A stretch of 64,000 bases of DNA from NCBI RefSeq assembly GCF_001949145.1, contig NW_019091362.1, positions 934,491-998,490 on the forward strand, written 5' to 3'. The number at the start of each line of letters is the position of its first letter. The first letter of the stretch is position 1. Position numbers and translations under genes: made by a program. The stretch is from Acanthaster planci (lineage: Eukaryota; Echinodermata; Asteroidea; Valvatida; Acanthasteridae). Below the pieces are notes generated by a model that saw only the letters and a program-made list of their open reading frames with translations, ran no database searches and was not told where the DNA came from. Below, in pieces: positions 15,001 to 26,399 of the stretch.

Positions 15001-18000
15001 TGCCTGGGATGAGGATTATGCCATTTATTTTGTGAATGATTGGACATTTGTTTGAGATAGGCCTAGTTGGAAAAGAGGGGACTTGGGACCACATCACATG
15101 CGACGATTGCTAAATTAGCGATGACATCGCGACCACGACAACTGACATTTAGGAGTATACCGGTATGCGCTCTTATGTTCAATTGTCTTTATCTGCAAAT
15201 GAATCCTCACCCGAAATGCGAGTCATTACCACTTCTCTAGTGCATCTGCTGTAAATTCCTGTCAAATGGCAACATCTCTGGGGGAGGGGGACATTTCTTC
15301 CCCCAGCTTTATGCGCCACAGCAAGTTTTGAGAAAAAGAAACCCTTTTTTAAAAATTTAAATCAACAGAGTTTGATTATGCTCGACATATCGATTCTATC
15401 TAATTTATATTGCTTTACCAACTGGTTAACGTACAAACTATACCATCGGCAATAAGAACACAGAGCAAGGACGACTCACTGCAACCGATGCCCTGACATT
15501 GTATAAGAGAAACTGATGTAAAGAATTTTCAAGAACACCATAGAGAACTGTCTAGCCTTTCGTTGCGATTTGCACCAACAAGTTACACAGACCAACAGTA
15601 AAATGCAAAATAAACCAACCACCACTTTTAACAGCCATCGTAAACTTCCAGCGGGACCGATTGCTTTTCGGCCACTACAACGAGGGATGCTTTGTAATCA
15701 TTCCAATTCCTGTTTCTATAGCGGAGTCTTTCCCTTAAGAGATGGTCGAGCGTGGCTTACCTTCTCCTCCTTGGTCAACTTATACTGGCCGAATGTCGGC
15801 TCTCCTCCGCCATGCACAAATGAGGGCATCCTCCTGAAGTAACTTTGAAGAAAACTTCTCCTTAAATCCACGGAATTCTATGCTTCCAAAGGAGTATTCC
15901 ACACCAAAATCTGTGTGACGTTCTCCGTTCGTTTAACATCTATTGCAGGACAGACGCCCGAACCTATTGCTTCTACCTGTGCCCAACGGACACACATCTT
16001 GTTGGGTCTTTTCAAAAGGACGATATAAGTCTTCTTCAAAAGACACCATTGTTTGTTGTTATTGATCGGCTTCTTATACATGAGCTCCTTACCGTGTCCT
16101 TACGGTATACAAGTAAATTGGGAGGTGGTCTTATGGAAGAAACAGCAGACGAGTTGACATTCAAGTAAGCTTCTAAGTTCTATTCAAGGCTTGAAACTCT
16201 ACCTGGACGCTCAGTAACCTAACATTTAAAAAATGTGTTTTCACATTGTTAATTTAGCACTCTCGATATCCACGTATGACAATCAAGAACTAATGCTGTC
16301 CTAAATACGAATACCGAGGGTGTTAAATTTGGAGAAATAATGTGACGGATCTATATCTCTGGCTTCGTGTAAACAGTCGACAGTGACAACAAGAGGGGAA
16401 GCATTCACAGGGGGAAAATGGAGAACACTGCTCCAGAAATTACGCCGTGAACCAGTACGGTATAATATTCCAACTATATCATTCCCTCCACCAGACATAC
16501 AGATTTACTTATATTCAGAATGAAGTGTCTTGAGCTACGACTGCGTCTATTATCAACACGTGCTTAATATATGTGTATATGCAACCAGCCTGAGGCAAAG
16601 ATAATGAACTAGACTTAGCTCTATCCAAATATAAGAGGCGACCTCATTTTAGAGATGAAATGAGGGCATGTCAAATTGTACTACATGCCCACGTCAATAT
16701 TACAGAGAGTAATTGTAATTATGCAGTAGGCGAAAAGTAAACATTGATACCAAAATCTTCTTGTAAACTTTCGTTGCCATTTGATCTTAGAGTTGGGCCG
16801 CGAAAACAAACGAGAAAACCAGGTTAAAATAGCTTGAAGGAATAGCTTACTTCAAAGTCATCGTGTATAGCAAGTCTCAGATAGACTTAAAATCAAGAAC
16901 AGGGAAACATCCGCTGTTCTTTTCACGTTCTCTGGTGTAAAGTAAAACATGCATACACGCACGCACGAAACAAACGAAAACACTGTGCAGGCAAAGCTGG
17001 GATATACAGTTCAGGGTTATTGGGAGTAATTAAAACCAAATTATGCAGAAGAGTTTTCCTAATTATGTTAGTTAATTGTATGCAAACGGCAACCACTATA
17101 AAAGACAAAGCCATACAGATCTTGCGTTCGCGGGCCTGAAGGATTTGCAACTAATGAAAAGCAGGTCTCAATCAAGACATTCATCCGTCTCATTACAGCT
17201 ACAGGCCACGGATAATCGCAAGTGAAAACATTCCTTATTTTCTCCACGAGCTTTTCCTCATGATACACTGTACCCGCTTCACAAGCCCCAGGGTTCATCA
17301 ACCCAGACCGTGACGCGCTGCCCGTGTGATCCGTCCCGCAACCGCCAACTATAGTCATTCATCACCGATGTACGTTTTAATGCAAAGTGTGGCCAAGCAC
17401 GTCCTGGCCTTCTCCAGGTTCGAGTCTAATGAAAAATAATCCATCTGCCCGTGTCACAAAATCGGGGTCAGTGAAATTTCCGATGTGAGTTCCAAGCAAC
17501 GATAAAATTTATGAAACAAGATCTAAGTGTGCAGATGAGCAGTGGTTTGGGAATGATATCCTTTGAATTTTTACTCGATTTCTACTCTTCATCCTCCCTT
17601 ATGTGAGCAAGGCTTACAGCTTCCATCTCTTCTTAAAAGCACATATTTATCACAGGAATTACAAGAAGAATATTTGGACAGACCAACGCAGAAAACACCG
17701 GATGATCACATCCGGAAAAAAGAACGAGCCACGTCTGATAAGCGGAAGGAGTGAATGCTCGCCAATAAATCAAGAAGGGATGGTCGCCACTTCAACTATC
17801 GGTTTACCGGCGCCCTGCACTTCGAAAAATTCAAATTATACCCGCAGGGATCATATTGGTGTACCCTGCGAGTTCCAGCTTGGTTTCTGATGAAATGAAG
17901 AGTCAACGAACGACGGGAGAAGGGAAATTACAAAATGCGTGTTTGGGCATCAGAAAGCAAGTACGCAGCACTGTAAGTAACCTGCCACAGATATCAATGA

Positions 18001-21000
18001 TATAAATACCCCCCTCAAAAAATAAGGAAAAATAAAGAAACACACCAAACTAAAGATTATTTCCTCGTCTTTCTTGTTCTCCTCAATTGATTTTGGTGTT
18101 GGAGACAACATTTGAAGATATTTATATCATCACACCTCTAAATCTTTTAGTTGTGAAGCCCATCCCCGTTTGTTTTTACTGGTGCCCATACTCCACTTCA
18201 AAATTGAGCCACTTGGATGGCTCCGTTTTGTCCAAAAAATACAAGCTGGTCGTCCTGTTGGTGACATCAACCCTTCTGTTTTACAACCCCCCCCCAGTCC
18301 AAGGACCACAAAATGTTGTAATAGCCGAGAATTTGAGGGTATGCGAATAAACCTCATCCTTTACGTCTTCTGATTAGTCTGGTTCCCCGCCATATCAATA
18401 AGCCACCGTACAATAATACTGTGACAGGTAGGCTCCGTTTACAAAAATAAAGTTTGTGATGACATTATCTTAGGAAGCTCCATGTATTTTTTTATTCGAT
18501 AAGCCGCGCACGTCTGTTAGCTTATAAACCGGGCAGCAAATTGTGTAAACGTTGAGATCAATATGGAACTGATGCATGGGGAAATTTGCAAAGATAGTCA
18601 ATTAATCGATGCCCGATACTGATACTCGCTAATGTTGACGACAGAACCCGAAACTCAGTGAAATTGGATCTCATCTTTTGGGCCAGTTTCAAAAACAAAC
18701 GCATCTTCGGTCCCTATTGACTCTTTGCACGCTGCCGCCATAGGCATGCAGAGCATCGAACCGGCAGCTTGTACTCAGAGTCACGTCAACGCAACTTTTT
18801 GAAATATTGTCCTCTCGCATGGTGTAAGAACTAACGCGGCACGCGCAATTATTATTAAGCAACACGCACACGAATCACTGAACCAGCTACATGTATATAT
18901 TGAGTGTGTAAAGCTGCCAGATCGAGGCTCTGCGTACTTATGGCGGCAGCGTGCAAAGAGCGAGCCGTTGGTCTGAAAAATTATTCTAGCAGACGACGCA
19001 TATCCGTGACGACCCATGTGAGGGCATTGTACTGCCAAGAATCTATCAAATGGTGGTATTTAATAGCTCCTATGTAAGAAAGACCTTCGGAAAAGAATCA
19101 AAGAAGTTAAAAGTGTACATTTTACGACAAAGGATAATTATGAAAAGAATTCCTTCTCCTTATTTGTATTGCAAATTTTGCCATGTTTACCTTCAAAACA
19201 ACCTTGATGCTACGTCAAAGACTAATAACTGTTATGAACAAAAATTTTATTACTTCTAGGAAGAAAACCTTTTCTTTGAAATTCACTTTGATTTTCATTG
19301 AGACTCATTTCGTCATTTTTCGTGTTTTTCACTTTACTTAGTGCCATATTTAACATTTTTGTCCAATTTTCCTCAGAACATCGTGATACTATTTGGAAGA
19401 CTGATGAATCGTTTATATCTGTCAGCTCATTTCTTCAAGATCGAGAGCCAATTGGTTGAAATGGGGTTCTTTTCAAGCGGATTAAAATTTCCGCACGAGT
19501 GAGTTTGGGTTCGAGTTAATTTTTACTGCATTGCACTAATTTGTACAATGACATCAAATTGCCTGACTAAAAGGCATAAACTAAACCTCTCCGTTCTCAT
19601 TTATACGGTTTCCTTCTTCCATGAAACTTACTCATTGCATGATATTCCTCACCATTCCAAGTAGAGACAAGTTACGGAAAACCCGGCAAAACTGAAAAAA
19701 CCTCTAAAATGTTGGCTTCCCTTCCTACTTCTGACTCTTTTATTTTGGAGGTACGTGATAGTTATGGGCAAAAATTTGGCAGCAAATGGATTTTGATCGT
19801 AAGTCAGCAAAAGGCACTTTGAGCTTAAATTCTAATGGATATAGAAATGAGGAGGAAACCGCTATATCGTGATGTTCATCGATTACTTTAGGGTTCAACC
19901 TACCTGAGTTAAAAGCCATTTTGCTGGCTAATTCTGGCTCCAGTGAGATTCAGTTCGCATGCGCACGAACGAAGTGAGCGGTTCAAACATACCTGAACGG
20001 AAAGAGATACTCATATGTTGTTCACGTAACCGCGGCGGCTATCATGAAGGTCATTTTTTTGTTAAAAAAAGGTCTGGACTCGCAGTGGCTTTAGTAGCAA
20101 ACAGTGTCACTGAAGTCACAGGGGCAATGTTACTCGCCGGATGCGCGGAATACAAAACTTTACAAAGGCTGACTCGCCACCTTCAGCCCTGTGGCACGCG
20201 CGTCAACGATATAAATACAGTATTAACGTTGACTGAGAGTCAGGCTTTTTTATCTGTTGTCCTTGGCTGCTATCGTCTCCAAAGGTCGATATATTTTGAC
20301 CTGGGGACCAGACTACTCATTTTCCAAAGTTCTCTTCATTAAGAAACCTGTTTGGGTGTCCGTGAATTGCCCACCCGCAACTGTTTAGGACTGACGTAAC
20401 CTGTATTCTAAATGGCATTTTGCCGGATATTCAAAGCACCTTTTATGTTACCGAGCTCAGAGTCCTATACCGTGCAAAACCATGTCGAGGGTTTCAGTTA
20501 TGACAAATGACTATTCTGTTTCATCGCCGGGTTTGTTTTGATAAAGGATCGAGTTACAAACATTATAATCGTGCGGTTTAAGGCACATAAGAACTTTGTA
20601 CGGTACATACGTTATGGCGTTGTAGCAGTTGTCATTTTCATCTTTGAATTATTTGGTGTCAACCATGACAGGGAACCCGTGAGCAGATCAATGTCTCCAT
20701 TATCACTCTTAAGGAAAGTTGAGTAGAATCGGGTAAAACTGTGTACCAATATTGACGCAATACCGACTGCCTACAAGTTGGTCATTTCCACCCAACCAGG
20801 TTTGTGGTACAAACTTTTCTACCAAAGTTTGGTAAACGTGCCCTGCTTTGTGTTTTTAAGTGTGGAAGTTTTCAATAAATATAATGAAGGTTACATCGTG
20901 AGGTTGGCGGAGGTTGAAGGAGGGGGAAGGCTGGAGATTTTTGTCTGAGGGGTCTGCGATGTTACACCCGGTAATTCAATTAATGTTATTAATTCACTGA

Positions 21001-21505
21001 GGTAGCTAGTGTACATGATTATGGTTGTTCTTCGTACTTAATGACGTGTGCACTTCTAGTGTAATAACAATAAATAGGCTACATGAAAACGTAGTCCTTT
21101 TCTGGTATCACTTTCTAAAGCAAACTGTATGAAGCACTTTATGTAAATATTTTCCAAGGAATTGTGAGGGACAAAAACAAGCTTACTCGGTTTGGGACTC
21201 GAATAACCGTCTGCTAATTGACACTAACAACCTGTCGCCCCATTGATCTCGCCACTATTAACTGACCGGTTCGAATTTTGATGTAGTTGAGGCTTACCGT
21301 GTTGAGTTCCACGTGCACCACGCCCTCCTTCTGCTTGTTGCTGATGAGCTGCTGCTGGGCGGCCTTTGCTTTCATCTTCTTCTTTTCCCGTCGCAGGAGG
21401 TGGCCCAGGGCTGAGTGACTGCCGCTTCCTGTGACTTGGTTCATGCTGGCCAGTAGATGACAGTAAAGTCCTGCCGTTGATGTGCGATTGTTCCCTTGTT
21501 AATTC
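5847..21505 (-). CDS. candidate unidentified minus-strand gene, incomplete exon model
   Basis: I do not recognise this gene. Minus-strand exon candidates, 5' to 3', are 21,505–21,298 (start ATG at 21,444–21,442), 15,833–15,761, 12,548–12,448, 11,437–11,348, 6,630–6,536 and 6,030–5,847 (stop TAA at 5,849–5,847). Most have clear acceptor and GT donor signals. The last four join in phase: 0 into 11,437, 0 into 6,630, 2 into 6,030. The first three do not join each other in phase, so at least two exons are missing, or some candidates are wrong. The first exon has an in-frame TAA just inside its acceptor, which forces translation to begin at the only later Met. Its frame has strongly G/C-ending codons and a basic helical stretch (residues 18–30, RREKKKMKAKAAQ). 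Later exons include Cys-containing, probably helical segments such as DEIRESCRDFRETLL. No domain is assigned. Confidence 0.4.
6536..6630 (-). CDS. candidate internal exon
   Basis: This is a GC-rich stretch with G/C-ending codons in the frame DLSDEIRESCRDFRETLL. It joins the 11,348 exon in phase 0. The acceptor (CTATCGAG) and donor (GTTGCC) are weak. The frame stays open to 6,319, so this could instead be a terminal exon. The opposite strand is also open and coding-like here, which lowers confidence. Confidence 0.35.
6631..11347. other. non-coding, presumed intron
   Basis: No exon is recognised. The longest open frame (178 codons, minus, 7,454–7,990) ends in an AT-rich, low-complexity run and has no family motif. 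A GC-rich island at about 9,330–9,530 contains an intact octamer ATGCAAAT at 9,341–9,348 and is a possible regulatory element. Confidence 0.35.
11348..11437 (-). CDS. candidate internal exon, exactly 30 codons
   Basis: The acceptor CTCTTGTCACAG and donor GTGAGG bound 90 bases that are open in phase 0 on both sides. The peptide contains CLKCLRERRDKFDAALLR, with a CX2C pair and a charged, probably helical end. Confidence 0.5.
12448..12548 (-). CDS. candidate internal exon
   Basis: The acceptor lies in TTTCAATTAGTACAG and the donor is GTAGAC. The open frame (two bases, then 33 codons) includes SNTSDYCGKEMQCLKEDVE and ends in phase 0. It joins the next candidate exon (11,437–11,348) without a frame break. 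Confidence 0.45.
12549..15760. other. non-coding, presumed intron
   Basis: No secure exon is seen. Bases about 13,360–13,480 are low-complexity, with repeated GATTCGG and GAATCCGA-type words on both strands. A short minus-strand open stretch near 13,900–14,010 looks weakly coding but has no consistent splice phases. Confidence 0.35.
15761..15833 (-). CDS. candidate internal exon
   Basis: The acceptor ends CTTCAAAGTTACTTCAG and the donor is GTAAGC. Only one frame is open: one base, then 24 codons including MPSFVHGGGEPTFGQYKLTK, ending in phase 0. It needs an upstream exon ending with two spare bases, and the 21,298 exon does not provide that, so an exon is missing between them. Confidence 0.5.
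15834..18720. other. non-coding, presumed intron
   Basis: No exon is secure. A minus-strand open frame at 17,068–17,358 has some G/C-ending codons near its start but lacks a usable donor. Confidence 0.35.
18721..18960. repeat. MITE-like inverted-repeat element, 240 bp
   Basis: The outer 22 bases (18,721–18,742 and 18,939–18,960) are perfect reverse complements. The similarity continues inward to about 54 bases per arm (18,721–18,774 and 18,907–18,960). The central 130 bases are unique. No target-site duplication is obvious. This fits a short non-autonomous DNA transposon; no superfamily is assigned. Confidence 0.65.
18961..21297. other. non-coding region
   Basis: No exon is recognised. A 127-codon plus-strand open frame (19,959–20,342) has no motif or splice support. 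Confidence 0.35.
21298..21505 (-). CDS. probable first coding exon of the minus-strand gene
   Basis: The exon has a pyrimidine-rich acceptor (TTCTCTCTTCAG) and a good donor (GTAAGC). Coding is 49 codons from the ATG at 21,444–21,442 to 21,298, ending in phase 0. Nearly every codon ends in G or C, unlike the surrounding AT-rich DNA. A second frame is also open across the exon but lacks that bias. The peptide is basic near residues 18–30 and ends GVVHVELNT. Family not recognised. Confidence 0.6.
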
Positions 21506-22205
21506 CTGAAGAGAGAAAATGGCACTTAACTTAGTCTTCATTGGTGGTGTTTCACTGTAGCTAGCCACGTTCATATCAACTCTTTAGAAAATTTACAATA
21601 TAGCAGACACATTTTCCTATTTTGTCTCTAAATTTGGTGAAAGCAAACTGACATTGCTCGGCACATTGTGCATTTGTTTCCTTTTAAGCATTGCTTGGTA
21701 AAAACAACCAATGCAACGTAACCTTTTAATACAAACAGTAGGCTGTCTGCAGTTCTAGTCACTGCTCCGACATAATACGCACGAACAGTTCTATGGTAAC
21801 AGTTCTATGTACATGTATATCTATTCGCACTATTTAATTGGCATGGGGAAGCTGTTATACAAAACACATGCTTGTATATTTCCAAAGGAATGGGCCCATT
21901 TATGACTTATTCACAGGGTTCAGTTGAGTGCTTTAAATATACCACTGTGTTTTATTCCGAGGTGGCTATTCCGATAAAAATATTACCTGCCACGTTTGCT
22001 ATTTTATGTCCATATGTTCGAGTAAACTGACTGAAACCAGAAGTACTTAATAACACGTTGTGGCCGTAGCCGCTAGCAAGTAACTTCTGTAAGCCACCGT
22101 GCCAGCCGTAGCCATAACTTTCAGATGCACAGTCAAACTTCGCAACGTGACGCGGCAAGCCTGTTAAGGCGCCTTTCCACAATTATGTACGTTTTGGGGG
22201 ATACG
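21506..22205. other. non-coding region
   Basis: Nothing is recognised apart from the region's position upstream of the probable first coding exon on the minus strand; it could include a 5' UTR intron. Confidence 0.35.
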
Positions 22206-22216
22206 TTACGTACACG

Positions 22217-22477
22217 GGTCTGTGGCCAAGTGGTAAGGGTTCGTGGCTTCCAATCATAGGGTTGGAGATTCGAATCCAACTGCTGGCAGTATGCTGTGGC
22301 CCTTGGCAAGCCACTTCACCCCTACTTGCCCCTCTCCACCCAGGAGTTTGAATGGGTATTAGCTGGGGAAGCAACCTGCATCCAGCGCAAACAGAAACAT
22401 TCTCAGTCGTTTTATGCCAAAGAAACTGGAGAATACCTGCCTGATGAGCCAAATTGGTTCAGATCAGACTTGCTTTT
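22217..22477 (+). mobile_element. full-length tRNA-derived SINE with target-site duplication
   Basis: The head (about 22,217–22,290) carries an A-box-like TGGCCAAGTGGTAAGG and a B box GAGATTCGAATCC (around 22,265–22,277). A body with a GGCAAGCCACTTCACCCC-type motif follows, and the element ends in a T run. It is flanked by perfect 11-bp direct repeats TTACGTACACG at 22,206–22,216 and 22,478–22,488, the expected mark of LINE-driven retroposition. The insertion lies in the left arm of a hairpin element. Confidence 0.75.
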
Positions 22478-22611
22478 TTACGTACACGATGCGTTTATGC
22501 GTTTCAATTTAACAGACACAAAATTCGACTCCACTAACACAACACATGTGTGCGTTGCGTTCGGCCTTCAAAATCGCTCCGGGGACGCATAAACGCATCG
22601 TGTACGTAAAA
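22476..22611. repeat. hairpin (foldback) element hit by the SINE
   Basis: Arms 22,476–22,502 and 22,585–22,611 are perfect 27-base reverse complements separated by 82 bases. The words AAAATCGC[T/C]CCGGG repeat at 22,570 and 22,608 next to and within the right arm. Part of the left arm is duplicated on the other side of the SINE, so the hairpin element is older than the SINE. Confidence 0.75.
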
Positions 22612-25600
22612 TCGCCCCGGGAGCGACTCTGATGGATACGTAACGCGCTTGGCGCAAGTGTTGACATGCATATGGAAAGGTACCATTCTGCAGATGTTAT
22701 ACACGGGTCGGGGAGGAGAGAAATAGGTATAGCGATATAGCTTTCAGTCCTGTAATCAAACAAAGTCAGAACTGTTCCTGCTTTCCCTGAAGTAATGTTG
22801 AAAAATCAGTTAAAATTCCCATTTTAATCTTTGAAATGTAACAGGCCTACTTATTAGCGTTGTGTTCATTAAAAATGCTTCTCAACTGCAGCGTGCACTT
22901 GCTCATCAGCACACTTCGTGGAATAGACACGTTTCGGAAACGTGTGATATATTTAAATATGTCTTGCCACACCTCTCTGCTAGAGCAAAAAGAACCTATC
23001 AGCGCATAGACGTATAGCAATAACGTTGGCACTGCGTCAGTAAATAGGCTACTATATACAGACAACAATGACAAAGTAACCATCATTTAAAAGTTAAGCA
23101 ACAATACAATATGTTTAAGTCACAAATTCTTCATCAATTTTGGCTGGTCTTAGCTGTAAGTTTTTTGGAGAAATTTCCATTCAAACATACCGCCACCAGC
23201 CCCCCTCCCATAGTCCTGACGTGCATCGCCATTTTGAATATTTATGCCTACTTTTCAGTAAAAAAATACAGCTTGTCGAAAGCCCCGTTTGTCCAAATTT
23301 CACGAAATTAGAATCTGGCAGTCAAGTTGGAGGCTTGCACCCTTATTTTTTTAACCCTCCAGTTCACTGGACAGGATCATTAAAAAATTATCAATCCGCG
23401 GATAAGTTCAGGGCATACAACTTCTCCAGGGATATACTGGCCTACAACCTTTACTGCTTGTGCACATTTTGCAAAAAAAAAAACTATTCGGTCGAGGAGC
23501 AAACAATACCATCTATATTGGTGGTGTTCGACTCTGACAGACAAGACCAGACGATGTTGCCAAACCACAAATCCGCCGGCATGCAGCTTCTTGACATCTT
23601 CTAGCAAGTGTTAAACCCCACTAAATAACGTCCCTAAAATATTAAAATACGACACTCTTTTTGATTAAAGATAAAGTTTATGTTCTTTCCGCCAAAGCTG
23701 GCTGGGTGTAACCTGATTTGTATGCAGATAATTAGTCATTGCTTCATTATCATAACACACGGGCCTGCACGTCAACCTTGACGGTTGAGTCTGTTGAACT
23801 TTGCGGCAGATGCTGCTGAGAAAAGAAGGGTTATCCCTCCGCGGGGTGTTTTGTGTGGAGGGGCACAAGGCTACTGTTAGCATAGGTATCCCATTTCACT
23901 CTTCATAAAAGACTGCTCATCAGCCCCTGCAGCCGCGTGCATTTCAAACTAAGTATCATCTTCGTTCACTGCCTACCGCATCCCTTCTTGAGATGGCTGG
24001 ACAAGGTCCTCGAGTGCTCAGAAAGGACAACAAGAGGAATACCGCTGACGCCATCGGTGGGCAAGGCTTGTCCCGCAGGAAATGAGTGAAAGGTGTTCAG
24101 AAAATACAATATTCATTACTGCTACCTGAACAAGCGGAGGGGTATCTAAAGTGGACAAATTCTTTGAGTCAGCAAGCCGGATCAACCTCCAGTGAATCGC
24201 AAAGAGTGTCAAATAATTTTACATCCTAGTGTTTGGCTCATATTCTTGATCTATGAGTACTATCTACACTGCTTCTCTCTCCTGGCAACTGTGAGAATAT
24301 GTAGGTAATGCCAATGACCTTGCGACCATTGACATTAGCCAGGTTTGTGAATGCGGGCCATTGCGATGCAAGGTCAGTTCATTTCTGGTATCAACATAAA
24401 ATGCAGTAAAATAAATTGAGTGTATGAGAAATCACCGTAGTTCCTTATAGATCTTTCATTTACAAACACAAGTCACTAGTACAACATAATAGAACGCGCT
24501 GGTGTTTTTTTAATCAATTTTGGCTTCTTGGGCCCATTTCCCAATTCTGTGAAACTGTTCACTTGTTCAGCTCCTCGAAAATGTGAAAACAATTACAAGC
24601 ACAACCAAAATATGCATTTTTTTTCTTTTCACAATTCGAATATTCTTTTCTGTTCACGCGAACTTTTATAACACCAAATTTCTTTATTTCAATCACATTA
24701 CAATATGGCACACAAAACAGGGAAACTGTCAACTGAACAGTGTTACAATAATACTGTTCTTTAAATACTTGTACATCGTTTCAAAAGACGTTTCTGCGTA
24801 AAAATCATTCTGTAACTGAAGTAACCTTTACACAATATGTTAGCATGCCGCCATGTAGGTTATTTCGGCATAAAGCTTGATATACGTATGTTCAAATAAT
24901 CATGTAAGATAAACCAAAAATCAGTAGGCACGACGCACTCTCAAAACCAAAGAGGGATAAAGGGGAAACTTTTGGTATCACTTTGGATATAATGCAGTAC
25001 ACCCTTTGGTTGATAAAAACGCGTACAGCTTCACAGAAATGTAAAAATGCCGAAATAGAGACATTAATTTGTGTAAATTTGAGCATCATTTGAGAAATTG
25101 AGTTTTTTCATGGTGATGACACGCAACAAAGTGTCATCAGCATTAGCATAGCAAAGTGCAGTCTCTCTCTCAACATCAGTCTCACTTCAGTAACTTCATC
25201 AACAACGCCAATTAGGCCCTCTTCATCTGCACTCCTCTGATATAAGTCCATTGTGAAGAACTTCCAATGGCAGTGCACTCTTGTAATTTCCGGTGGGGGT
25301 CGTGTTCACATCAGTTGGTCTGCACTTCACATAAAATAACGTCTTCTTTGGTTGGTAACATCATCAAAACAGGTACGCTGGCCTTGTAGCTGTTTACAGC
25401 TACCTACACGTCTATGGACGATGCGGTGGAGTTGCACAGTCGAAGGGTTTCAGAACACGAAGTCCATACAAATTCAAGTCAATGAACGTCATGCACGATT
25501 ACAGGGAATGCTAAAAATATTATAAGAAGTTAAAAAGGGTATTAAAGAAGGGGACATGTCTAGTTCCATGCAACAAGAACCGTACGCGTTGCTTTCTTGT

Positions 25601-25936
25601 TGCGGACGGTCTAACTAGGTCTGTGTTTTGATACTGCGATGTTCTTTAAAAGGCCAACATGTAGGCTGTGAATCCGATGGGGCAGATTAAATTTGTCACG
25701 CTTCATCACGCGAACGTTGCTCGTTATTTCCTAGTGACGTCACAGACTAAACTGGGGATTGATGAAACACTTTTAAGGTGAGTTTAGTAGTTTTCAGTTT
25801 CAGTGTTCACTTGTAGCTGCTGTCGCTACTATATTAACTTCTTTTATGATGTAGTTGTTGTTACTGATGTTGATGTCTGTCATAATTATACTGAATTTGT
25901 TTCGAACTGGAGAAGGTACATTACTGTCGTCTATGT
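22612..25936. other. gene-poor region
   Basis: No exon is recognised. A 154-codon plus-strand frame (23,140–23,604) lacks motifs. A 30-codon basic plus-strand small ORF with an ATG at 23,993 (stop 24,083–24,085) is noted only as a weak candidate. Confidence 0.4.
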
Positions 25937-25968
25937 GTAGCATGACCATAATTATATGGTCATGCTAC
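25937..25968. repeat. perfect 14-bp palindrome with 4-nt loop
   Basis: Arms GTAGCATGACCATA and TATGGTCATGCTAC flank ATTA. As DNA it can form a cruciform, as RNA a strong hairpin. No linked gene is seen. Confidence 0.85.
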
Positions 25969-26114
25969 CAGCAGGTATGTATATATGGGTTAATGGACCT
26001 GTTTAAAGTTATGACCATTTAGCGCTCAGTTAAGGGGATAAAAACTTCCTGTCAGTTTCATGCACATTGCATGGTAACAAAAATGATAGGCCCTCTACTT
26101 CCATCTCTTTGGGA

Positions 26115-26399
26115 GTTGGGTTGGCGAAGTTGTTCTTTCCTCTGCGGCCCGGGTTCGATTCCCGGCTCCATCCACCCGTAAATTGGGTTTTCAGTCCCTA
26201 CCTGATTCCGTGGGTCTCACCCAGAAATTTCTTCCCCGGGTTTTCTTCCCACCTCTAAAAAGTGTATAAACTGCTTCTGCTTCTGCCAGAGGCGCTCTTG
26301 AATGCCGTCGGCTCGACCACGTTTAAGGTCTTCATTGTACCACACATTTGAGCATATCTGTATGAAATGCGCGCTTTATAAATGAAAATGAATAAATAG
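26115..26399 (+). repeat. SINE family A, copy 1
   Basis: The B box is GGGTTCGATTCCCGG (26,151–26,165), with a weak A box upstream (TTGGCGAAGTTG). The body includes CAGTCCCTACCTGATTCCGT and CCCGGGTTTTCTTCCCACCT, and it ends GCGCTTTATAAAT. The same order of blocks appears in reverse at 57,484–57,842, so this is a dispersed family rather than a chance tRNA match. Confidence 0.75.

Noticed and set aside
19959-20342. 127-codon plus-strand open frame
   Set aside because: No family resemblance, coding bias or splice context.
23140-23604. 154-codon plus-strand open frame
   Set aside because: AT-rich codon use, no motif, and no splice signals that fit.
23993-24085. 30-codon basic small ORF
   Set aside because: Too short to judge without conservation or ribosome profiling.
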